Shown here: positions 1 to 5,173 of the stretch, piece after piece
How positions within the stretch are numbered: position 1 is the stretch's first letter
Layout of the letters: each line of letters opens with the position of its first letter
Assembly: GCA_039591075.1 (NCBI GenBank)
Contig: JBDHEI010000109.1
Location: 1 to 5,644 of the forward strand
DNA length: 5,644 nucleotides
Reading direction: 5' to 3'
Source of the DNA: JAOTVV01 sp039591075
GTDB lineage: Bacteria; Gemmatimonadota; Gemmatimonadetes; Gemmatimonadales; GWC2-71-9
Notes under the pieces: model-generated
What the model was told of the DNA's origin: nothing
The model's input: the letters and a program-made list of their open reading frames with translations, nothing else
Databases searched by the model: none
Translations under genes and position numbers: made by a program

Positions 1-209
1 GGCCACAACGGGCCGTCGGCGTCATCTATGGACGGCAACACTGCCGGTGGGCTAGGGAGGGGTCTCGTCGTCGGGCGGGCGTCACACTGCGGCGTCTGTC
101 AGGCGGCGGGGCCGCTAGGGCCACCGACGGGAATTATCGTATCGCTGTTCGCGCAGACTGCAACGCGGTCACCGCGATCGCAAGAGTCGCAATAGCGCCA
201 CAATCGGAC

Positions 210-258
210 CCTAACGGTCGCGTATGCCCTTCAACCGCCTCGTGCGGGGGGCGTTAGG
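210..258. repeat. Inverted repeat with attC-like ends
   Basis: CCTAACG at 210-216 is exactly complementary to CGTTAGG at 252-258, with an inner CCGC/GCGG stem (235-238 and 244-247) around a 5-nt loop. The outer arms resemble the simple-site core of integron attC sites (RYYYAAC ... GTTRRRY). However, the outermost bases deviate (CCCTAAC and GTTAGGA), the whole is only about 50 bp where attC sites are usually nearer 60 or longer, and no integrase or other attC is visible. It may be a decayed recombination site or simply a chance cruciform. Confidence 0.25.
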
Positions 259-371
259 ATGTTTACTGATACGGAACGTGCGTCGTCTGGATTAGGGCAC
301 TTTGTGGTGGAGTGCTGCGTCGTTTGTCCCGTGCTCGGATGGCTTACCCGTCGAAACGACACCGCAACCGA

Positions 372-401
372 AGCCCCGAACGCCGCGTGACGCTCGGGGC
401 C
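372..401 (-). repeat. 30-bp palindromic element, copy 1
   Basis: The arms are AGCCCCGAACGCC and GACGCTCGGGGCC around loop GCGT (plus strand). Three pairs are A-C or C-A mismatches on the plus strand (positions 1/30, 9/22, 12/19). All three become G-U wobbles on the minus strand, giving a full 13-bp RNA stem with an ACGC loop. Positions 372-400 are identical to copy 2 at 2812-2840. No recognisable minus-strand gene ends just before it, so unlike copies 2-4 it does not sit in a clear terminator position; it lies about 220 bp upstream of the ABC operon. Confidence 0.85.
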
Positions 402-479
402 GGGATCTACAATCGTCAGTGACTGCCGCATCACCCGGCGCCGACGACCTCCTCGGAGAGCAATAGCAGAAGCTGGGCG

Positions 480-501
480 CGGTGTCCCGTGAGAGACACC
501 G
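480..501 (+). other. Small hairpin in leader of ABC operon
   Basis: CGGTGTC at 480-486 pairs perfectly with GACACCG at 495-501 around an 8-nt loop. It lies about 120 bp before the chosen ATG of the ATPase and 6 nt before a possible TTG start at 508. There is no U-run after it, so it does not look like an intrinsic terminator. It could be part of a structured leader or a binding site, or be chance. Confidence 0.25.
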
Positions 502-618
502 AGAGGCTTGTCGGGATACTCGCAACCGCGTCGTCGACAGCTGGCCGCCCCGCTCGCCAAGCACTATGATGGTGAGGTGGGCGGACGGTCACCCACGGCG
601 GCTGGGCCGAACGACGGG

Positions 619-1635
619 ATGGTGACCACAGTGACGGGATACCGGGTCGGTTCCGGGGCGCGCGAGGGCACCGCGCCAGCGCGGCATGCGGATCCGACCG
701 TGGCTATCGCGCTTGAGGGCCTCGCCAAATCCTACGGCGACGTCCGCGCGCTCGACTCTCTCTCCCTCGACATTCACGAAGGGGAAATCCTGGGGCTCCT
801 TGGCCCCAACGGTGCGGGCAAGACTACGACCGTCAACATCGTGTGCGGTCTGCTCCGCGCCGACGCGGGGGAGGTCACGTTCGCCCCCCGCCCTGCGACC
901 AACGACCGGCCGGCGCACCCTCCCGTGCTGGGGCTGTGCCCGCAGGACCTGGTGATCTGGGAAGCCCTCACGTGCCTGGAACAACTGGAGTTCGTGGGCC
1001 GCATGTATGACGTCGCGCGGCCCGAGGCGCGCGGACGCGCGCTGGTGCTGCTCGAGGTACTGGGCCTCCATGACCGTCGCCACCGGCTCGCCAAGACCCT
1101 GTCGGGCGGGATGAAGCGCCGGCTCAACCTCGCCCTCGCGCTCGTGCATCGGCCCGACACGCTCGTGCTGGACGAGCCGCAGGCGGGACTCGATCCGCAG
1201 AGTCGCGTGCTGGTGCGGGAGTACATCCGCTCGCTGGCACCGCCCACCACGGTCATCCTCACCACCCACGACATGGACGAAGCCGACCGGCTCGCCGACC
1301 GGGTCGCGATCATCGATCACGGCACGCTGCTGGTGGTCGATACGCCGGAGCGGCTCAAGAACTCCGTGGGCGAGGGGGACGTGCTGGAGGTCGCCGTGCC
1401 GGAGGACGCCGCTATCAAGGTCCCGCTGCTCGAATCGCGTCTGCCCGAGGGGGTGCGATCCCTGGCGTGTCGGGGGGGAACGCTGCGGCTCGTGGGGCCC
1501 GATGTCCTCAACCTGCTGCCGCGGGTGCTGGAACGCTGCCGCGAGATCGGTCTGCCGAGCGGTGAGATGGTGATCAGGCGCCGGTCGCTCGAGGACGTGT
1601 TCATCACGCTCACGGGGCGGGAGCTGCGGGAATGA
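619..1635 (+). CDS. ABC-2 type exporter, ATP-binding subunit
   Basis: This is the cytoplasmic ATPase of an ABC exporter, hydrolysing ATP to drive the membrane partner encoded immediately downstream. With the ATG at 619 it has 338 residues. Walker A GPNGAGKT is at about 62-69, the Q-loop Gln at 109, signature LSGGMKRR at 161-168, Walker B LVLDEP at 182-187, the D-loop GLDP at 190-193 and the switch His at 217 (TTHD), so all catalytic motifs are intact. Met in place of the usual Gln in LSGGM, and the C-terminal extension ending 'LEDVFITLTGRELRE', are typical of the CcmA/DrrA/NodI-like branch that pairs with ABC-2 permeases. The start is uncertain: the frame is open to a TTG at 508 (375 residues), GTG codons lie at 577 and 700, and the conserved domain begins near 700. 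No start has a strong Shine-Dalgarno; 619 is the first ATG. The substrate is unknown (drug, lipid or polysaccharide are all possible). Confidence 0.92.
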   Translation: MVTTVTGYRVGSGAREGTAPARHADPTVAIALEGLAKSYGDVRALDSLSLDIHEGEILGLLGPNGAGKTTTVNIVCGLLRADAGEVTFAPRPATNDRPAHPPVLGLCPQDLVIWEALTCLEQLEFVGRMYDVARPEARGRALVLLEVLGLHDRRHRLAKTLSGGMKRRLNLALALVHRPDTLVLDEPQAGLDPQSRVLVREYIRSLAPPTTVILTTHDMDEADRLADRVAIIDHGTLLVVDTPERLKNSVGEGDVLEVAVPEDAAIKVPLLESRLPEGVRSLACRGGTLRLVGPDVLNLLPRVLERCREIGLPSGEMVIRRRSLEDVFITLTGRELRE

Positions 1636-2774
1636 GAGTGCTCGCCCTGCTCAGAAAGACCCTGCTCGAGAACATGCGGGACTGGAAGATCCTCGTGCTG
1701 GTGATCACGTTCGCGCCGTTCTTCGTGGCCCTCATGCACTTCTACTACGGTGAGGGGACGACGACGTACCGCGTGGCCGTCGTGGATCACGACCGTGGGA
1801 GCCTCGGCCGGCAGCTGTTCGAGCACGTGCAGGCGGTGGGGTCGCTCGACGACCAAACCGCGTTACGTGTGGAGCCGGCCGACGCGCTCGATCCCGCGCT
1901 GGAGCGGCTGCGCGCGCGCGGCGTGGACCTGGTGGTGGAGCTGCCCGAAGAGCTGTCGGAGGCGGTGCTCGGATACCGCGACGGCCGGCGAGCCGCCCCG
2001 GCGGTGGTCCGGACCTGGGGCGACCCCTCGAACGTGAAGTCACCGATGGCGGCTGCCTTCATCGACTACCTCGTGTTCGCGTACGCCGGGACGGTCACGG
2101 GGGAGATCGGCCCGATCCACCTCGAGGCCCGGACGCTCGGCGGGGAGGGCAGCGGCAGCGAGTTCGATCAATACGTGCCCGCACTCCTGGTGCTGGCGGT
2201 CATGATGCTGATGTTCACGGCCGCCGCCTCGCTCATCCGCGAAAAGGACGCGGGAACCATCGTGCGGCTGCGCCTGTCCCCCATGCGGACGGTGGAGTGG
2301 CTCGGCGCGATCAGCGTGGTGCAGGTGCTGATCGGCCTGGCGGCGCTGGGCGTGACCTACGGCACCGCGGTCGTCCTCGGGTATCGGGCGGAAGGAGCCA
2401 TGCTCCCGATGCTCGTCGTCGGTGCGCTGAGCAGCCTGTCGGTCGTCGCCATCAGCATCGGGGTCGCCGCCTACCTGCGGACCATCTTCGACCTCGTCAC
2501 GATCGGGTGCTTCCCGTTCTTCGTCCTCATGTTCTTCTCGGGCGGGATGTTCCCGCTGCCCGACGTGCCGCTCTTCTCGGTGGGGGCGCGGGTGATCGAG
2601 CTGAATGGGGTGCTGCCCACCACGCACGCCGTCTCGGCGCTGAGCAGGATCATGTCGGCCGGCGGTGGTCTCACTGACGTAGTGTTCGAGCTCGTCGCCA
2701 TGGCGGCACTCACGCTCGTGTTCTTTGTAGTTGGAGCGTGGTTGTTTGCCCGCCGCCATCTGCGGGCAGGGTGA
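1632..2774 (+). CDS. ABC-2 type exporter, permease subunit
   Basis: This inner-membrane permease partners the ATPase upstream. Its ATG overlaps the ATPase stop (ATGA, 4-base overlap), implying translational coupling; GGGAG at 1619-1623 can serve as ribosome binding site. The 380 residues show the ABC2_membrane_3 layout: one N-terminal membrane helix (about 18-38), a large extracytoplasmic domain (about 40-178), then five helices near 181-201, 222-250, 256-282, 286-309 and 349-373. The cytoplasmic loop 'REKDAGTIVRLRLSPM' (about 203-218) matches the conserved REKE-GT-L-SP element that contacts the ATPase, and 'FFSGGMFPLP' (301-310) is the usual re-entrant motif before the last helix. Length and topology match full family members such as the YhhJ/DrrB-like proteins. 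With only one permease gene, the active transporter is probably a homodimer. No accessory membrane-fusion protein is visible in the window. Confidence 0.92.
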   Translation: MRVLALLRKTLLENMRDWKILVLVITFAPFFVALMHFYYGEGTTTYRVAVVDHDRGSLGRQLFEHVQAVGSLDDQTALRVEPADALDPALERLRARGVDLVVELPEELSEAVLGYRDGRRAAPAVVRTWGDPSNVKSPMAAAFIDYLVFAYAGTVTGEIGPIHLEARTLGGEGSGSEFDQYVPALLVLAVMMLMFTAAASLIREKDAGTIVRLRLSPMRTVEWLGAISVVQVLIGLAALGVTYGTAVVLGYRAEGAMLPMLVVGALSSLSVVAISIGVAAYLRTIFDLVTIGCFPFFVLMFFSGGMFPLPDVPLFSVGARVIELNGVLPTTHAVSALSRIMSAGGGLTDVVFELVAMAALTLVFFVVGAWLFARRHLRAG

Positions 2775-2777
2775 CGT

Positions 2778-2801
2778 AGGCGGTTAGGCGGTAAGGCGGT
2801 T
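2778..2801. repeat. Three tandem 8-bp repeats after permease stop
   Basis: Units AGGCGGTT, AGGCGGTA and AGGCGGTT follow each other directly, beginning 3 bases after the permease stop codon. They lie between the convergent permease and SnoaL-like genes and just before palindrome copy 2. The purpose is unknown; replication slippage in GC-rich DNA is the simplest explanation. One junction reads GTTAGGC (2783-2789), which matches the integron core-site consensus, but no partner arm was found nearby. Confidence 0.6.
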
Positions 2802-2811
2802 CCATATCGGA

Positions 2812-2841
2812 AGCCCCGAACGCCGCGTGACGCTCGGGGCT
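2812..2841 (-). repeat. 30-bp palindromic element, copy 2 (terminator position)
   Basis: The arms are AGCCCCGAACGCC and GACGCTCGGGGCT around loop GCGT. Two A-C/C-A mismatches on the plus strand become G-U pairs on the minus strand, giving a 13-bp stem in minus-strand RNA. It sits between convergent genes, 37 bp after the permease stop and 52 bp after the stop of the minus gene at 2894, so it is placed to end transcription from either side. No clear U-run follows on either strand, so it is not a textbook intrinsic terminator. Confidence 0.85.
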
Positions 2842-2893
2842 AGTGAAGTCTCACAACTGTTTGTTGACCCGAGGTCTTCAGTTGCGCTTCGCG

Positions 2894-3370
2894 TCAGTTC
2901 CCATAGGGGTTCTGCGGTGCGGCGTGTTGGTGAACGGCCACGACCTTCCAGGCACCGTTCTCTCGCACGAGGAAGTCCGTGCGACCCGTGCCCCACCAAA
3001 TGGGCGCGCCGTCTTTGACGACATCTGCCCCCAGAAGTTGGTAGGTCAGGACCGCCGCATCACCGAAGACATTGACGGAGTGTGCTTGAAAGTCGAGGAT
3101 CGGAGTGCTGCCCCCGCCACGGCCAAAGAAGAACTGAGCATTCTGGCGAATCCAGGACATGCCTACCGGCATCAGCCAGCCGGACCACCAAAACGTGATG
3201 TCCTCGTGCCAGCATTGCGAGAAGTATTGCTCCCGCTCTGCCTGCTGCCACATATCCCAGCAGTTGGCGGTGAAGTCGACGATTTCCTGCTCAGCCGGAC
3301 TCCACTCCTGGGCTTGCACGGGGGGCGGCACAAACAACAGCACGGTCGCGAGTAAGAGGGTCGAACGCAT
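2894..3370 (-). CDS. Secreted SnoaL/DUF4440-like (NTF2-fold) protein
   Basis: The 158-residue protein begins with a signal peptide (about 1-20: MRST, then a Leu/Val-rich core, then PPPVQA before Gln21), so it is probably exported to the periplasm. Residues about 24-150 read as an NTF2-like domain of the SnoaL/DUF4440 type: an N-terminal helix 'EQEIVDFTANCWDMW', a helix plus 'CWHEDITFWWSG' strand, then the strands 'NVFGDAAVLTYQL', 'WWGTGRTDFLVRENGAWKVVAVHQH'. That last pattern (-R-T-DF-V-ENG-WKVVAVH-H) is the hallmark of the family. Such proteins bind small ligands or are isomerase-like; the ligand cannot be named here. Trp content is high. I chose the ATG at 3370 over the upstream ATG at 3403 because GGAGG lies 5 nt before it and the signal peptide starts there. 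Confidence 0.85.
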   Translation of the reverse strand: MRSTLLLATVLLFVPPPVQAQEWSPAEQEIVDFTANCWDMWQQAEREQYFSQCWHEDITFWWSGWLMPVGMSWIRQNAQFFFGRGGGSTPILDFQAHSVNVFGDAAVLTYQLLGADVVKDGAPIWWGTGRTDFLVRENGAWKVVAVHQHAAPQNPYGN

Positions 3371-3375
3371 TGGGG

Positions 3376-3380
3376 CCTCC
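3376..3380 (-). promoter_or_regulatory. Shine-Dalgarno fixing start of SnoaL-like gene
   Basis: GGAGG on the minus strand lies 5 nt upstream of the ATG at 3370. It supports this start rather than the in-frame ATG at 3403, which would place extra charged residues ahead of the signal peptide. Confidence 0.75.
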
Positions 3381-3436
3381 GGGAGAAGGTTGCGTGTGAT
3401 CATTGGACGCCGAGCACCAGCCTACCCGCCTCCGAA

Positions 3437-3466
3437 AGCCCCGAGCGTCACGCGACGCTCGGGGCT
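3437..3466. repeat. 30-bp palindromic element, copy 3 (perfect stem)
   Basis: AGCCCCGAGCGTC and GACGCTCGGGGCT are perfect reverse complements (13 bp) around loop ACGC. It starts 26 bp after the stop of the minus gene at 3493 and 66 bp before the start of the next minus gene, so it probably ends the transcript of the former. Its loop (ACGC on plus) matches the minus-strand loop of copies 1 and 2, so this copy is inverted relative to them. Plus-strand flank CTGTTTG is only mildly T-rich. Confidence 0.9.
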
Positions 3467-3492
3467 GTTTGAGTCACGCAAGTCGGTCAGGA

Positions 3493-3966
3493 TCAATCGC
3501 GTACCAGCTCAACGTAGTCGGCCCAGCGCGTTCTCTCAGCCATGCTGGCGAATCTCTCGTCGACGTCACTGCACGCCTCCCCACAGTTCTCCCAGATCGC
3601 CTCGGACGCTTCTGTCTGCTCGTCGCTGCTTGGCCAGTACCAGTCCCGCACGTATACCGACTGTATGTCATAGACCATGAGATACTCGCCGTCTCTCGCG
3701 TTCCTTTCCCCCTTCACGAGCATCAGGTGGATTCCTGGAAAGCGGTCGCTCATAACGGGGTTCCACTTCTCGACAATGAATCGCTCGAAGTCCTCGGGCT
3801 TGACTCCGTCCTTGAGCGAAAAGTGGTGGATGCCCAAGAGTCGCTGATTGCTTGGCCGATCCGCTTCGGTCGTCGCGCCTGAGCCATCGAACAAAGCGAC
3901 GCCGGTTGTGGCATTCACCGCTACCGCCGTGACCGCAATGACAATGGCAAGCGTAAGAACGCGCAT
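3493..3966 (-). CDS. Exported protein of unknown function
   Basis: The product has 157 residues. It opens with a hydrophobic segment (about 4-26, 'VLTLAIVIAVTAVAVNATTG') that reads as a signal peptide or membrane anchor; VNA before Thr20 is a plausible cleavage point. The remainder is soluble. 'LLGIHHFSLKDGVKPEDFERFIVEKWNPVM' followed by 'FPGIHLMLVKGERN...GEYLMVYDI' has the strand-helix-strand rhythm of dimeric alpha/beta-barrel (ferredoxin-like, NIPSNAP/EthD-like) proteins; this is a fold-level guess. The C-terminal half has two close Cys residues (128 and 132, ENCGEAC) that could form a disulfide. I do not recognise a named family. The ATG at 3966 is chosen over the one at 3993 because GAGGTG lies 5 nt before it and the hydrophobic segment starts there. 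Confidence 0.8.
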   Translation of the reverse strand: MRVLTLAIVIAVTAVAVNATTGVALFDGSGATTEADRPSNQRLLGIHHFSLKDGVKPEDFERFIVEKWNPVMSDRFPGIHLMLVKGERNARDGEYLMVYDIQSVYVRDWYWPSSDEQTEASEAIWENCGEACSDVDERFASMAERTRWADYVELVRD

Positions 3967-3971
3967 GGCAG

Positions 3972-3977
3972 CACCTC
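3972..3977 (-). promoter_or_regulatory. Shine-Dalgarno fixing start at 3966
   Basis: GAGGTG on the minus strand lies 5 nt before the ATG at 3966. The alternative ATG at 3993 lies upstream of this site and would make the site part of the coding sequence. Confidence 0.7.
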
Positions 3978-4090
3978 GGGGATGTGGTGACAAGGAAGGC
4001 TTGGGCGACTGAGGCCGAATATGCGCCCACGGATGGCAACCGCAAGAGTGTTGTATGACGGCTACCCTACGCGACCGTGCTGCAACCGAC

Positions 4091-4120
4091 AGCCCCGAAC
4101 GCCGTGTGACGCTCGGGGCT
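4091..4120 (-). repeat. 30-bp palindromic element, copy 4 (terminator position)
   Basis: The arms are AGCCCCGAACGCC and GACGCTCGGGGCT around loop GTGT, differing from copy 2 by one loop base. The two A-C/C-A plus-strand mismatches become G-U on the minus strand. It lies 92 bp after the stop of the minus lipoprotein gene and 124 bp before the start of the next minus gene, so it may end the lipoprotein transcript. Its left flank (GCAACCGA) is shared with copy 1, extending the similarity slightly beyond the palindrome. Confidence 0.85.
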
Positions 4121-4212
4121 CAGCTCCTTCGCACCTCGTCGGCGGAGCGATTCGACCCTACTGCGAACGTCCGGCCATCTCAGCAGTCGTGTTCAAACGA
4201 GAGGAGAATGCA

Positions 4213-4614
4213 CTACGGCTGCTTGGCGTTGAGGATCAGGTCGAGCTTCTGAAAGAACTTCTTTTGATTGGCGCTGTTCTTACCCCAATCGATGGCTTGG
4301 TCAGTGCCGGAGGTGAAGCCAACACGGGTCAGCGTGTCGGCGCGCAACGAGTCGGGACGAAAGACCTTGACTGTAACCTTGTCACCCCAAGTGAGGAGGT
4401 TCCTCGGCGTCTTGGCAACGATGACACCGGCATCCATTTCCGCCACCGTAATCTCCCATGAGAGCATTGCAATGGCATCGACCGAGGCAGTGAACACACG
4501 CTCGTAACCGTCGGCGTATCCAGGGAGCGCGGATGGCGACGTCGCGGTGTCCAGGTTTGAGGTGGTCGTCGTGCAGGCCGTCAGAAGCGATACAATCAGC
4601 AGAGACCGGTGCAT
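4213..4614 (-). CDS. Small predicted lipoprotein, function unknown
   Basis: The 133-residue product has a short lipoprotein signal: MHRS, hydrophobic LLIVSLL, then lipobox LTAC with Cys14 as the predicted lipidation site. A Thr/Ser/Pro-rich linker follows (15-31). The mature domain (about 35-130) reads 'YERVFTASVDAIAMLSWEI', 'DAGVIVAKTP', 'LTWGDKVTVKVF', a beta-strand with 'TRVGFTSGTDQAIDWGKN' and a closing helix 'NQKKFFQKLDLIL'. This resembles a recurring unnamed class of bacterial lipoproteins in which a helix is followed by strands and a D-W-G-K-N motif; a BamC-like helix-grip fold is possible but is my inference. The start is well supported: GAGGAGG lies 5 nt before the ATG. No partner gene is adjacent; the divergent neighbour is a kinase gene 559 bp away. 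Confidence 0.82.
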   Translation of the reverse strand: MHRSLLIVSLLTACTTTTSNLDTATSPSALPGYADGYERVFTASVDAIAMLSWEITVAEMDAGVIVAKTPRNLLTWGDKVTVKVFRPDSLRADTLTRVGFTSGTDQAIDWGKNSANQKKFFQKLDLILNAKQP

Positions 4615-4619
4615 GGTAG

Positions 4620-4626
4620 CCTCCTC
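4620..4626 (-). promoter_or_regulatory. Strong Shine-Dalgarno of lipoprotein gene
   Basis: GAGGAGG on the minus strand lies 5 nt before the ATG at 4614. It is the strongest ribosome binding site in the window and confirms the start at the lipoprotein signal sequence. Confidence 0.8.
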
Positions 4627-5027
4627 TGGAAGCAGGTCGCGGCTCTCCGCTCAACATGGTATTGGACGGATGTCGGGGACCCATTGCTCGCCGGTGTCGT
4701 CGGGGTCACGCCGTTGGGCGGGCATCCAAGCCGCAACCGCGACGGGCTGTCCTGCCTATCTAGTCGGTCAAGGGTCAGAATCGTGACGCGGGTATGTGAA
4801 ATGGAATGGTCGGGAATACCTCTCCCGATGTGAGAGTTCTTCAGTTGCTCCTGACCTGTTGTTGGGAGATCCGCCCTACCGTCGCGGAGGCATTGGGCCC
4901 GGCTCGCCGGCACGGCCAGGCAGCAGAAAGAGCGCTGACCCCCCTGATGAGAGGCAACGCAACCGGCAACTGCCTGATGTCCAGGCACAGGTTCGAGATC
5001 TTCTCGGCTGTCGTCGGTGGAAAGCAA

Positions 5028-5057
5028 AGCCCCGAGCGCCGTGTGGCGCCCAGGGTT
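5028..5057. repeat. 30-bp palindromic element, copy 5 (diverged)
   Basis: The arms are AGCCCCGAGCGCC and GGCGCCCAGGGTT around loop GTGT, the same loop as copy 4. The inner five pairs are perfect (GCGCC/GGCGC). The outer stem has two mismatches and one G-T pair, so this copy is partly decayed. The inner pair at positions 12/19 is C-G here against T-A in copy 3, a compensatory change. It lies about 115 bp before the kinase start, in a divergent promoter region rather than after a gene. Confidence 0.65.
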
Positions 5058-5173
5058 GGGCGAGGATGCGCACGACGGAATCTCATCCCCCTCGAACTAG
5101 CGGTCGGCGTCGACGGCGCCAATACTACATCATCCCTCACAGCTGCCGTGGGCTCTCGACCGGGGGTACGGAC

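Larger units (their letters stand above)
1..618. other. Left intergenic region, no convincing gene
   Basis: I find no gene I can support here. Plus-strand frames 1 and 3 are open from the left edge to about 201 and 257, but the translations are rich in Arg, Gly, Ala and Ser with no recognisable motif, so a gene tail entering from the left is possible but unsupported. Two overlapping minus-strand frames between 231 and 564 run through the palindromic repeat at 372-401 and look like chance ORFs of GC-rich DNA. The stretch holds an attC-like inverted repeat, one copy of the 30-bp palindrome and a small hairpin, listed separately. The promoter of the ABC operon should lie in its right half, but no clear -35/-10 pair was seen. 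Confidence 0.55.
4615..5173. other. Divergent intergenic region, no convincing gene
   Basis: This 559-bp gap separates the minus-strand lipoprotein gene from the plus-strand kinase gene, so it should hold both promoters, though I could not name a convincing -35/-10 pair. Open frames exist on both strands (about 4596-5027 minus and 4806-5210 plus). Their translations have no recognisable motif, one runs through palindrome copy 5, and both overlap the flanking genes. A 6-bp inverted repeat (TCGGGA 4810-4815 with TCCCGA 4823-4828) lies near the middle, without a U-run. Copy 5 of the palindrome lies at 5028-5057. Confidence 0.55.

Noticed and set aside
231..564. Two overlapping minus-strand open frames
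   Set aside because: They run through palindrome copy 1, have no usable Shine-Dalgarno at a sensible distance and no recognisable motif.
613..640. Direct repeat GACGGGAT (613-620 and 633-640) around the ATPase start as an operator
   Set aside because: An 8-bp repeat in GC-rich DNA overlapping coding sequence is readily coincidental.
589..1320. 243-codon minus-strand open frame opposite the ABC ATPase
   Set aside because: Shadow of a high-GC gene: the plus strand carries all ABC motifs, and this translation has no domain, only biased His/Arg/Glu composition.
2040..2759. 239-codon minus-strand open frame opposite the permease
   Set aside because: Antisense shadow of a gene with clear membrane helices; the translation is highly charged and motif-free.
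3990..4050. Possible promoter for the gene starting at 3966 (TTGCGG, 18-nt gap, TATTCG on the minus strand)
   Set aside because: The -10 match is weak and such matches arise by chance; not strong enough to annotate.
4810..4828. TCGGGA/TCCCGA inverted repeat as terminator or operator
   Set aside because: Only 6 bp with a 7-nt loop and no U-run; not distinguishable from chance.
372..5057. Repeats as a CRISPR array
   Set aside because: Copies are hundreds to thousands of bases apart, interspersed with whole genes, with no spacers and no cas genes.
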